Source: Pisaster brevispinus
Taxonomy: Eukaryota > Echinodermata > Asteroidea > Forcipulatida > Asteriidae
Assembly (NCBI GenBank): GCA_023634235.1
Contig: JAMKCF010000018.1
Location: forward strand, 5,964,768-6,028,767
Reading direction: 5' to 3'
Length of the DNA stretch: 64,000 nucleotides
Part shown: positions 54,297 to 64,000 of the stretch, in pieces
How the letters are laid out: the number at the start of each line of letters is the position of its first letter
How positions within the stretch are numbered: position 1 is the first letter of the stretch
The notes under the pieces: generated by a model
Seen by the model: the letters and a program-made list of their open reading frames with translations, nothing else
Databases searched by the model: none
Told to the model about the DNA's origin: nothing
Program-made: the position numbers and the translations under genes

Positions 54297-54830
54297 AATA
54301 ACATTTACATATAACGTTAAAGTAACTAGTTGCACACAGTTTCAACGATCATTTGCTAACGTTGAGTAAACATTAGTTTATTATAACAAAGACCAAATCA
54401 ACGTTTAACCATCGTTAACATAAAAATGTTAAAGTAACCAGTTGATGAACACTGTTTCAACATTCTCTTGCTATTCGTTGATAGAACGATATATCAAAGA
54501 CCAAATTAGCGTTGAATAACAGTTAACCCAATATCACGTGAAAAGTAACTAGATGAACAAACGTAGTTAAAACACCGTTCAAACGTTCACTTGCCAACGT
54601 TGATTAAACGTCATAGTATAAGTTGAACAAACATTTCATGTAGAGTTGTTCCAACGTTACCTTGCTAAACATGTTGTCAAAGAGCAAACTAACCGTCGGA
54701 TCAACGTTTATAACAATGAAGTAAATGTGAACAACTTGATGCAATAAATAAATATTCAAACAAACAATGGATCGACGTTTAAACATAACGATAAAGTAGC
54801 GATTATGGTTAACGTTAACATAACGTTCTT
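54297..54830 (+). repeat. About 112-bp degenerate tandem repeat
   Basis: AAAGTAACTAGTTG at 54319, then variants near 54431 and 54542, with CAAAGACCAAATCAACG between; dense in AACGTT. Confidence 0.8.
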
Positions 54831-55489
54831 TCAATGTCATGTGCATTAGGGGGATTAATAAATGTATGTATGTACGATTTGTTCGTATATTATCGTAAAA
54901 CATCGGTAACACAAGATGAAACTTAATCAGTTGCCTTGGTAACAGATTGTGTGTATTTGTATTTTTATATTATTACTGAATTAAATTTGTCTTGATGTTT
55001 TTCGAACACACCGTCAATAATAATATGTAAAACGCAAAACAATGACCATGAGTTTGTCAAACTGGAACACAAGAGGGCGTTGGGTTGACTAGCCTTTGTC
55101 GGACTACATCACTTAGAGAAAGCCTTCAAGGGCCACAAAGCCTTCAAGGGCCAGAAGACAAATTTTCAATAGACCCATGTACTGATGACATCACTGTTTG
55201 TTCAAGCATTGCTTAAAAGTTCTGTAACTGGGTACTGCGTTTTTAAGCCCTGTAAGACAAGTTTCTACCTTTCCATGTTTCACGGGGTTTTAAGATTTTT
55301 TTCTACACGAACATAAAATGAGTTTGTTTAATTTTGTCTAATGGACAGTCAAAGAGTCTGAGTGCGAAACTTAAGTTGATAATGTGAAAATGCACGTCAT
55401 ATTTTTTAATTATAGGAAATATATATGTATTCCAATTGAACAAAATAAATGATAATCAGTAAGTGACAATCATTAATTGAAGTGAAGTG

Positions 55490-55790
55490 GTTTTTTCCCC
55501 CTCAATTAACAAGCTCTGGAGCGGCTCCGTGAAGCGGATGGAATAAATCAAGACAGTTTGCAATTAATTTCTGTACCCGAATCATTATTCATGCTTGGTT
55601 TAAGACAGTTTGCTATTTCTGTACTAGACACCTGCTACTAGCATATAGTTTAAGTTAGTTTGCTGTCCATGTACCCGAATCCCTTTTGGCGCTTGTTTCC
55701 TACTCCTGTACCCGACACAATCTACTAGCGTAGATTAAAACAGTTTGCTATTCATGTACCAGACATTATCTATCTAGCATAGTATAAGCC
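55490..55790 (+). repeat. Degenerate 60-80-bp repeat
   Basis: Repeated CAGTTTGC, TGTACCCGA and CTACTAGCATA in about four diverged copies. Confidence 0.6.
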
Positions 55791-57768
55791 GTCCGTGAAA
55801 AAGAGGTTTTAAATGCCACATGATATTTTGTAAGCTTCCACATTTCCGAGACAAAAATAGACCTTTGAATTTTGTTCGTCTCTTATTTTCGTCATTGTAT
55901 ATTACGTGAGGAGGGTAATAATTAATAATATTGCTATATTTTATGTTATCTGCGCGATATGCCCGAATAACGTATATCAAAAAAATATTTATTATTATTT
56001 GCAAATAAATTGCTGTCGTTGTGAATTGTCGATGCTGACCAGCAACATTAGACTGAAGCACTTCCCCTTAGCCTTGGCTGCTTGGGGGCTGCCCGAACAT
56101 AACATTTATTTTGTTATGAAATTTGTCAAGGTCTCATCTCTATTCGGCCAAAATATTCAACTATCAAACAGACATACATGAAAGTGAACGGATAATACAA
56201 TATGAAATAGGATAGGTAACAGGGTGTCTAGTATATAAATGTAAACGTACATATATATACATATATCAATAACTAAAAAGTATCTAAAAGTATTTAGAGA
56301 TATTATTAGACTATTTAAATGTAACTCTAAAGGATTTAGAGAACATTTCGAATGACTTATATCTGTCTCTAAATGATTATCTCAAATCAAATTGAAGATA
56401 TCCTTAAGCCATTAAAAAATATCTTTAAATACAAATATTTTGTATCGTGTGTCGCCTATTGAAACCGTGAATTTGTCTTTAAATGGAACGTGTACTATTG
56501 TTTCTTTTGGAACAAATCGATTGTTTCATCTCTATCTAAATGTAGATAAAAACAACAAAACTAACCTGTGAAAATTATATTTCAAACGGTGGTAGCGTTT
56601 TTGAGATATCACCGAAAATCCGGAGCGGTTATGTCCACGAAGGAAGAAAAAAAAAACCGTAATTGGAATACACAATCTGAGTAACGTTTCTCAGAATCGA
56701 ATTTTTGGGGATAAAAACTGATATCTTTTTTCCATAACCACATTACTTGAATAAGTGAAATGACTCTTAAAATGCTTTATACTATCGAAAGCTGCTGTAC
56801 TTCTAACCATCAAGTAAGTTTTTATTGGCCATTGATTTTAAGAATGTTTACCAAAACATGTGCAGACCCTTTAAAATGATGAAGAGAAATAATATTTCAA
56901 TATTTTAGAGATATCTCAAAATACTCATAGAGATATCTTTACTAATTTGGATTTAATCTTTAAATTGCTTTACAGACGTTGCTCATACTTGGCTCGCCAT
57001 ATTGGAATGTGTTTTTATTGAATTGTGTTTTCTTGAAAGAAGATTAGATTTGGTTTCCAAATGTAATGTAGACACTCACGATGCGTGACACACTTCTTTA
57101 AAAAAGGGAGAAACAATTATTTCCTTGGTAACCAGCTACTGCCCCAGAACGCGTGCACTTATAGCTTGCTTTTGATCGAACTGAACATTGATTATACACA
57201 ACCGAAATGTTCAAAGCACTGCGTAAACGTCACCTTTCAATACTTGCACCGCCGTGACAATTATGCAAATTATGTTCATAACGTGCACGCTCACTATAGT
57301 CTTGTTCCAAGACTTGTTTCCTAGATACTTATGGCGAAGAGCAACTTCATAACAAATTATGACATTGGGGACATTGGATGAAAGACTACTGACTGCCGTT
57401 TGCAATATATGGTATTATAGCTTTGACTTTGAGGCCACATTTAAAACGTGGCCTTCAGAGTAGAAAAAAGTAACCGTTAGAAAATCTGCTCTTTGATTTA
57501 TGGTGGTACATTTTATGAAGGAGATTCTGGGTAAATTTTTTGCAGAGAAAGCCTCTTTTCTACAACACAATGTTCTGGACCGGTCATTCAAAATACTGAC
57601 TGCCGGGGCAGGTTTCACATATCAGTAATGTCATAAAATCTAACGTCTACTTGCCAGCTAAATGCGTTGAAAAACATTTTTACTTTCACCTGCGAACTGA
57701 TAACCATTTGGTCTGTGAGTTTGTGACGGACCAGCCGCTACAGGGAACACACCGCGATCTCTCGCAGA

Positions 57769-57847
57769 ATGGTAGACCAGCGGACATCAGCTAGGAGCGT
57801 TATGGAATCGCTGATCGTCACACTTACACTGGTAACTTTTGCAACAG
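57769..57847 (+). CDS. Kringle gene exon 1 (signal peptide)
   Basis: Hydrophobic [14 protein letters not shown] core; ends in phase 1 at donor GTAATG. First ATG has A at -3 and G at +4; the second, at 57802, has G at both. Confidence 0.8.
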
Positions 57848-60800
57848 GTAATGTCTCAACAATTAATAACGTTTTATTCTAACATCACAGCGTCGACTTT
57901 CTCCACGGAATTAATCACGTTTGGTGAAATTATTATCTCGTTACGTTTTACAAGTAATGTGATAGTGGTATGATACGCGAAGACATGTTTCTGGCACAAT
58001 ATTATTTAATCCATGCAAAACACCAGGTTAAAATCACTCTTGACTTTATATGGTTTGCTACTTACAGTCTCTCGATTATGAATGTGTAGTTGTAGACCTA
58101 AATTATTTAATGTTTTACACTTATGTTGGCATGCACTTGGTGTTTACCTTTCCGCTTTGCTGCTTTGCTAGTGGGGTGGGGTGGGGGGCGAAATGTGAGT
58201 TTACCTATTACTTACAAATACGTTGTGAAACAGCAGTAGCGACTTGTACCAAATGACCATACAACATATAGGCCTACTTCAACTCTACTAAATAGACATT
58301 GTCGTGAATCGACGTTTGCCAATGTTTGTTGCGTTCGCAGAAAATGGTTTATATTTAAATGGAAACAAACTTTCTGTTTCGTAATATTTCAGAATGAAAA
58401 GAAAAGAAAAAAGGATTAGCTGTTGAAAACTGCTTACAAACCAAAAGGACCCATTGTTTAAATGAAACAACACACAATTGGCTCAAGAAGTCAGCGATAT
58501 AAGCTACGTCTTGGGTTTTACATGATGAATTGCCTCCTTCGGGCAGGGGCAATGTGGTGTGGGGACAAAGCTCCACACGAAAATTATTATTATTGGTGTG
58601 TTTTTACCCTCCATATTACCCCACATCGTAACCCTCCAGCTAGATAGTCCTCCATTGCCATTAGTTGAATAACTTATTCTGTTTGGACAAGGATTGGATA
58701 GTTTGTACACCCTTCATTTTATCTGGGAAGGTTTGCTAGATACGCGCTGATATCATGCATGGACATTGTGCCTTTGTTGATGTGCTGCTGGGTGTCATAG
58801 GACAAAATGACCATAGTGTGACCATAATCATGTCGGGTCATCCTTTGATTTGCTCTGCCCTTGGTGTATCATAAATGGGAAACATTGCGCGAACATTATT
58901 GGGGGCACGTTACCCTAACTATGTTTGACGGTTCTTCTACACACACATATGCCTTATGTGATTAATTAAAAAATAATTGAAAACAATCCTCATGTAACCA
59001 TTCTTATTATTTTGATTTAAAGACAATACTATTTGTTGTTAAGGTAGTTCTTTAAATATTGTTTTTATATATATATATTTTTAATAGCAAAATATGATTG
59101 CTACAACCGGCATAGTAAAGAATATGTTGGAAATTCGACTGAAATACAACGGAGCTGTACAAATTGTGAATGCCTGCCATGGACAGAAGAATACGGTAAA
59201 CATTTCAGAGGATGTTAATGTTTTTATAGAATAGAAGATTAGTTTTCCTTCTTTGATTCACTTGCTTATCAAAATAAGTAACACGATAAATTTGATGCTT
59301 TTTCGACGTAGACAATAATTCAATCTAATGTTTCATAATTCAATTTAACGTGTGTGCATATTCTGTGATAGCAGGTATAAAGGTAGCCCCCACCCCCAAT
59401 CAGACACTGCAAAAATACGGGTGTTAATATTTACACCATGGGTGTTGTCCCATAAAGATAACCAAAAGAGACTCAAAATTAACACCGTATGGTGTTAAAA
59501 TAACACCAATGTAAATGTGTTGGCAATAATTAGTGTTGAATGTAAATGTGTTGGCAGGTATTAGTGTTATTTTAACACCATATAGGTGTAAATTTTATTT
59601 ATTTATTTATTTATTTACTTTTTTTTTTTTGGGGGGGGGGTATGTATATGTGACAACGCCAACGGTGTCAATAATAACACCCCTCTTTTCGCAGTGTTTC
59701 AGTCCCACATTTCGTTTATCTTCGAGCGCTCCTAAAAAAATGTCTCACCGGCCTGACTACAACGGATTGCGTGAAAATATCGTTTGTTTTTCCGATAGGA
59801 TTTCCCGAGAATTTTTGCCGCTTTGTTGGAGAGTGGAACATGCCCCAATGTCTAGTCAACAATCACCTTGGACTCCACCTCGAAGACTGCAACATTCCTA
59901 GTTGTGACGGTAAGTTCCGAACCCAACTATTTCGTCAAACCGTAGCACAGAACAAAAGAAAAACGCAAGAAGCGAACTAAACGGCGGGTATAAGACCCCT
60001 TGCATTGGCCGCCATCGTTGATGAAACGTGCACGCGTGAAAGGCTATCATTGGCTGAGAGTCGCGAGCAGCACGTATACGCCTGCACTTTTCCATTGTTT
60101 GTCATCAAAGATGGCGGCCACTGACGTCATATGCAATCCATCTATAGACTGTGCAAGTTTCGCGTGTATTCGAACATTGGGATCCGTTAAAGCGCGTGAG
60201 TTTGTTTCTTTAACGCGTTAAAGCAATGTACGTGGGACCACAGTGGTCCCAAAAATGTTCGAATACGCGCGAGACTTGCACGGTCTATTGGCATGCGGAG
60301 TTTGCGTTGGGCAACATCGCTGATGTCAAACAACGGAAAAGAACGTTGGAGTACGCGCCACGCGGAACTTTCAGCCAATGAGTGCTCTTCCTTTGAACTC
60401 GGTGAGGGCGCTGTTTAAGAGTAACCCCAATCAGTAGGGATTTCCTAATCTTCTAAAGAAGATACTCACCTCCAATAACTCACAAAATGCATTTCCTATG
60501 CGCATGCACACACATTATTTTCGCTGAACAAATCAAAAGCCCCGTTACATAAACGCACATACTGCACGCCCCACAAGCCAAAGAACTCACTTATTAAATT
60601 TACCATTCGAAGCTCCTAAAAGTGTGGTTACAAGTAAAATCAGTTTTTTGATTATCAGAATTAAGTATTTTCTCAATAGACTAGGGCATCCAACATGTTT
60701 AAAATTGACGTATTTTATATGTATGATATCTTGAAAGTAACTATCGAGTTACTAGAAATTGTAAATTATAAACAACCCAGAACCTTTTTTTTCTGCCGGG

Positions 60801-62016
60801 GGGGGGGACAGTTGATTTTTCTGTATAAATTCAAGGTGACAAAATTTAATATATCCTTGAACAAAATCAATCACCAAAACTGAGAACCAACTTGTAATCA
60901 AATCATTATTGAATTGATCAATGAGTTATTTCCATATTGCTTGCACAAAAGAATAAAATTGAATTCTTTCTTTCAAAAAATGTATATCATTCTTGAAAGA
61001 TTGTTCAATAAAGTCGGGACATACAAGCAAATGGATTTGGAGAAATGCATTAAAAGTTTGGAAAGCAACAATTTAAAGATGCAATGCTTTTAAATTTAGG
61101 GTTGGTAGAGCTGACAAAATAGTCGCAGACAGTTTTCATGTCTTGTGTGATCAACCATTATGCATGCATAAATTAACAACCCTGTAAAAATGTGTCCTTA
61201 GTCCGCTGTGCTAATAATTACATCGTCCTTAAGTTTGGGTCATAAAAACTTAAACCAACAATTGCATAAAAAAAAGAAGGTTTTTATAAATAGTTTTCTC
61301 AAATATAGGCCTATGGCTTCATTTCAGAGGGAAATATTTCACATAAAATTTTACTCAGGTCTAAGCTTCATATATAGTAAGCTTTCGGGCTTTCAGGCTT
61401 TTGTATTTATTTATTTATTTATTTTTTCCTCACGAGCCTGCAATATACCTTGAATATTCCAAAGAATCTTGTCAATGAATACTTGCTGGTAGGAATTTAA
61501 ACTTATGAGGTGGAACTTTGAAGTGACCTGAATTATTAACAACCAACAGAATGCCCACCCTCATGCCCGTAGTTTTTGTTTGCGAGTGATTTGTAAACAT
61601 CTGAGGTCAGTTTGAGGGAGAATGTACACATGACTTGTGTTCATTTATAAAAAAGGAGGCTTCGGTCAAAATGTCGCTGTCTTTGGTTTGTTTTCCCCGT
61701 TACCCGTCCACCCTTTTACATGTCGACTTTTTCATGTCGACTTTGTTGTCGTTGTGTGGTAACCTTGACTGGTCACAGTACATAAACACTGTTCTGCCGA
61801 AGCCCAAGTTAGAGCTCCTAGCTGCAGAACAATAACCATTCATTATTTACTACACTGCAACACAACAGCAACAACAAGAACATCAACAAGAACAAGAACC
61901 CCCCCCAAAAAAAAAAAAAAAAAAAAAACACAACAACAACAACAAGAACAGGAACAACAAGAACAACACCAAAACAAGATTAACAAGATTAAGACAGCAC
62001 CAACACCAACAACGAC

Positions 62017-62079
<63 letters not shown>

Positions 62080-62094
62080 AACAACAACAACAAC

Positions 62095-62149
<55 letters not shown>

Positions 62150-63954
62150 TATTTTGCCACGTTCCCCCGACTCTTATCAGTGGTAATGTGAGTCTATAAA
62201 GCAAGACATAACTTCTCATTTATCTACGGGTGTTCCCGTAGTTGGGAGCGAACAGCGCTTTTATAATAATATTGTAGCACTAAATCTACGGGCGTCTCAA
62301 AGCGCTTATTATTTGTTATTATTACTATAATTTTATTTGGCATTAAAATCAAGATTACAGAGAAAATACATAACAATTAAACTGAAAAAAACCTAAAACA
62401 TTAATAGACGACGACCTGACAACAAAAGTTCTGAAAAAACAAAAATACAACAAACTTTTGCACTGTACAGTGCACATACTTCGTTTTAAGCTGATTATTA
62501 TTATTATTTTTTTTATACAGTCCACACGACTTGTTACTTTGACAACGGTGTGGGCTACAGAGATGCGGGTCAATTTACTGAGGGTGGTCATCGTTGTTTG
62601 AAGTGGGACGCAGTCCTTAACGTACAAATGAACGCGACCTTGTTCCAAAACAAAGGTAGGTGTAAATATTGTGCTTTGACTGTCAGAGCCTGTTTGTGAA
62701 GGCGTAAACCTTGACCTCTTCCTTTAATAATTGCTTACAAATTAAAGTAGGTCAACATCGCTGAAAAGATTTGATCCCCGTCGAATGAGGGGAGGGGGGG
62801 GGGAAGGATGACAACATTTACCAAAGTCTACAAATTGCACACAATAGGACGTCTCAAGTATGCACGAAAAATCAGCTGGAATTATCTTATTTCTCAGACT
62901 ACAGTCTGTCGCAGAGCACAAAAACACACCCTTTTGTTAATAGAGGAAACATACACCACATGTTTTTCCCCACTTATCTTCTGCATCCATTGTAGGGCCT
63001 ATCAGTCTTGTCTGTCAGGTGATATATATTACCCATTTGGCTTCCCTTGACAATCACACTATACCAAAACGACCGTGTACATCATTCAGGCCCGTAATTG
63101 CGGAGCTCAGTTTTATCGCATCATTGACTCGAATCAACGTTCATGATGTGAAAAGGGAACGTTTCAAAAGTTGGATCGTTTGGAACGTTACAATAATGAC
63201 TTTATGAGAGCGTCCCCCCGTCTAAATGGGCATGCTCAGTGTTCCAGCGGATCGCAGGCACATTATTCTAACTTTATTTAATTTAATTTCATTTCATTTA
63301 TAGTCCCGTGGTGTAGCCAATGACTCTCAGACAAGTGAACTTAATCACTGTATACTAGCCATTGGACATTTTTACTAAAATTCTTAAACAATTATAGAAC
63401 TAGGCTCCATTTCACAAAGCACAATGAGTCATCTTACGATGAGTTTTTAATATCACCATAGTGATTTGTATTGTGACATCGCACTTAGCAGTTAAGATTG
63501 ATTCGCACTTATAAGAGCAATCTCAGCTCTTCGTGAAATAGACAAAAAAATCACGCAAAGCCATTTCGTGAGCAAAAAAAACTAACTTTGAGTGCACGAA
63601 AAAATTCATTCGAGCGCACAAAACGATTTCGTGAGCAAGAAATGAAGTACTTAAATTATTTCGGTGGATGAATGATTGTTTATATAACGTTGTCCCTTTA
63701 GGGGCTCCGTAAAAACTTAAAGTTGATGTGATTTTAACAGCTTTGTTTGATGATTTGTTCATCCAAAACTATAGGGCGTGACATAATCTAATTTTCCCAA
63801 AGCAAATAATTCTTCTCAATCTTTACGTGTTTCTTAAATACTTAAACAGGTTTGAGCAAGAATTATTGCCGAAATCCGAATGATGACGTCAGGCCATGGT
63901 GTTACTACTCTATAAATGGAACGGTGCAGCAGGATTATTGCCCCATACCACAAT
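57769..63954 (+). CDS. Secreted kringle-repeat protein, 5' part
   Basis: Five exons: 57769-57847, 59088-59195, 59799-59909, 62521-62655, 63850-63954; all junctions GT-AG and phase 1, and the gene runs off the right edge. Exon 1 gives a signal peptide ([16 protein letters not shown]). Exons 2-3 and 4-5 each make one kringle. Kringle 1 has the Cys after FPENF and closes EDCNIPSC; kringle 2 has [25 protein letters not shown] and DYCPIPQC. Kringles are about 80-residue, three-disulphide modules of plasminogen, HGF and related extracellular proteins. Without the 3' half I cannot say whether a protease, growth-factor or membrane domain follows. The start could instead be the ATG at 57802, which gives a shorter signal peptide; both have good contexts. 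Confidence 0.88.
59088..59195 (+). CDS. Kringle gene exon 2 (kringle 1, first half)
   Basis: [20 protein letters not shown] followed by CTNCECLPW. It matches CY..G..Y.G and C..W of kringles but has two extra cysteines before the C-LPW position. One Asn-Ser-Thr sequon. Confidence 0.85.
59405..59696. mobile_element. Fold-back DNA element with CACTGC ends
   Basis: Starts CACTGCAAAAATACGGGTGT and ends AACACCCCTCTTTTCGCAGTG in inverted form; inside are repeats of TTAACACC and GGTGTTA and an ATTT/T/G-run. It lies in the intron between kringle exons 2 and 3. Confidence 0.85.
59799..59909 (+). CDS. Kringle gene exon 3 (kringle 1, second half)
   Basis: [16 protein letters not shown] and EDCNIPSC supply the last four kringle cysteines. 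The usual CRNPD and PWC are changed. Confidence 0.85.
59990..60415. mobile_element. Large imperfect palindrome element
   Basis: Arms: TGTGCAAGTTTCGCGTGTAT and TCGAACATTGGGA against TCCCAAAAATGTTCGAATAC and GCGCGAGACTTGCAC; outer CATTGGCTGAGAG against TTTCAGCCAATGAG. A partial copy is at 42360-42440 (CAGCCAATGAGAGGCCTTCG). Confidence 0.8.
61857..62148 (+). repeat. Compound microsatellite: A-run, CAA, GAC, CAG
   Basis: CAA/GAA-type units, an A-run (61907-61928), about 23 GAC-type triplets with a few GGC interruptions, CAA units, then 17 uninterrupted CAG (62097-62147). Long alanine, valine or leucine frames here are repeat artefacts. Confidence 0.95.
62521..62655 (+). CDS. Kringle gene exon 4 (kringle 2, first half)
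   Basis: [20 protein letters not shown] then RCLKWD, the standard first half of a kringle. A large compound microsatellite ends 373 bases upstream. Confidence 0.9.
63403..63542. mobile_element. Fold-back element, GGGTCGATTTCACAAAG family
   Basis: GGCTCCATTTCACAAAGCAC on the left and AGCTCTTCGTGAAATAGAC on the right; core ATCACCATAGTGATTTGTAT as at 19350. Confidence 0.82.
63850..63954 (+). CDS. Kringle gene exon 5 (kringle 2, second half)
   Basis: [16 protein letters not shown] and QQDYCPIPQ, an orthodox kringle second half. It ends in phase 1 within the final Cys codon at donor GTAAGT, so the gene continues. Confidence 0.92.
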
Positions 63955-64000
63955 GTAAGTCTTCACCTCTTCTACTGACGTCACACTCCAGTATGCATAC

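Larger units (their letters stand above)
48330..57768. other. Intergenic region between two divergent genes
   Basis: Contains a reverse SINE tail (48630-48725), G-runs (49338-49432), a T-run (49543-49574), the duplicated segment, the 51225 hairpin, satellites at 51.95-52.46 kb and 54.3-54.83 kb, a GC-richer patch at 52.86-53.65 kb and degenerate repeats at 55.49-55.79 kb. No supported exon. Confidence 0.55.

Noticed and set aside
61843..62219. Frames coding long runs of Ala, Val, Leu or Ser
   Set aside because: Produced by the trinucleotide microsatellite; no start context, splice support or non-repeat coding sequence.
1..64000. Retrovirus-like or LINE coding remnants
   Set aside because: No reverse transcriptase, integrase or envelope motif was seen in any frame; mobile DNA here is SINE and non-autonomous DNA elements.

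Overview
This is nuclear genomic DNA of an animal. It is AT-rich, holds split genes with consistent GT-AG splice sites and long introns, and carries many tRNA-derived SINEs, fold-back DNA elements and satellites. The repeat style (tRNA-headed SINEs with a highly conserved body, and palindromic elements ending GGGCCCAATTTCATAG) together with a basal-deuterostome-like pleiotrophin gene suggests an echinoderm, perhaps a sea star. That assignment is an inference from pattern memory, not a proven identification. No long ORF is informative by itself; the genes were assembled exon by exon from splice signals, reading phase and family alignment.

Three genes are supported. (1) Minus strand, about 27.26 to 3.76 kb: GPLD1, the glycosylphosphatidylinositol-specific phospholipase D. 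I place 22 exons giving 816 codons in an unbroken frame, from the signal peptide through the histidine-rich zinc phospholipase domain to the FG-GAP beta-propeller. The final exon (about 50 residues by comparison with the human enzyme) is not seen and probably lies beyond the left edge. Its first exon plus promoter is present twice as an apparently perfect 365-bp tandem duplication. (2) Minus strand, 48.33 to 31.23 kb: a secreted pleiotrophin/midkine-family protein of 390 residues in six exons, complete, with one N-type domain and four C-type domains where vertebrate members have one of each. (3) Plus strand, from 57.77 kb off the right edge: a secreted kringle protein, with a signal-peptide exon and two kringles each split over two exons.

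Layout: 1-3.76 kb holds satellites and SINE pieces, probably the last GPLD1 intron. 3.76-27.3 kb is GPLD1 with repeat-filled introns. 27.3-31.2 kb is a gene-poor spacer with a possible divergent exon at the GPLD1 promoter. 31.2-48.3 kb is the pleiotrophin-like gene, with an intron 1 of about 13 kb. 48.3-57.8 kb is an intergenic region of satellites plus a GC-richer patch near 53 kb. 57.8-64 kb is the 5' part of the kringle gene. The pleiotrophin-like and kringle genes are divergently transcribed and both encode secreted, disulphide-rich modules cut by phase-1 introns. There is no operon logic here and I see no evidence that the three genes form one pathway.
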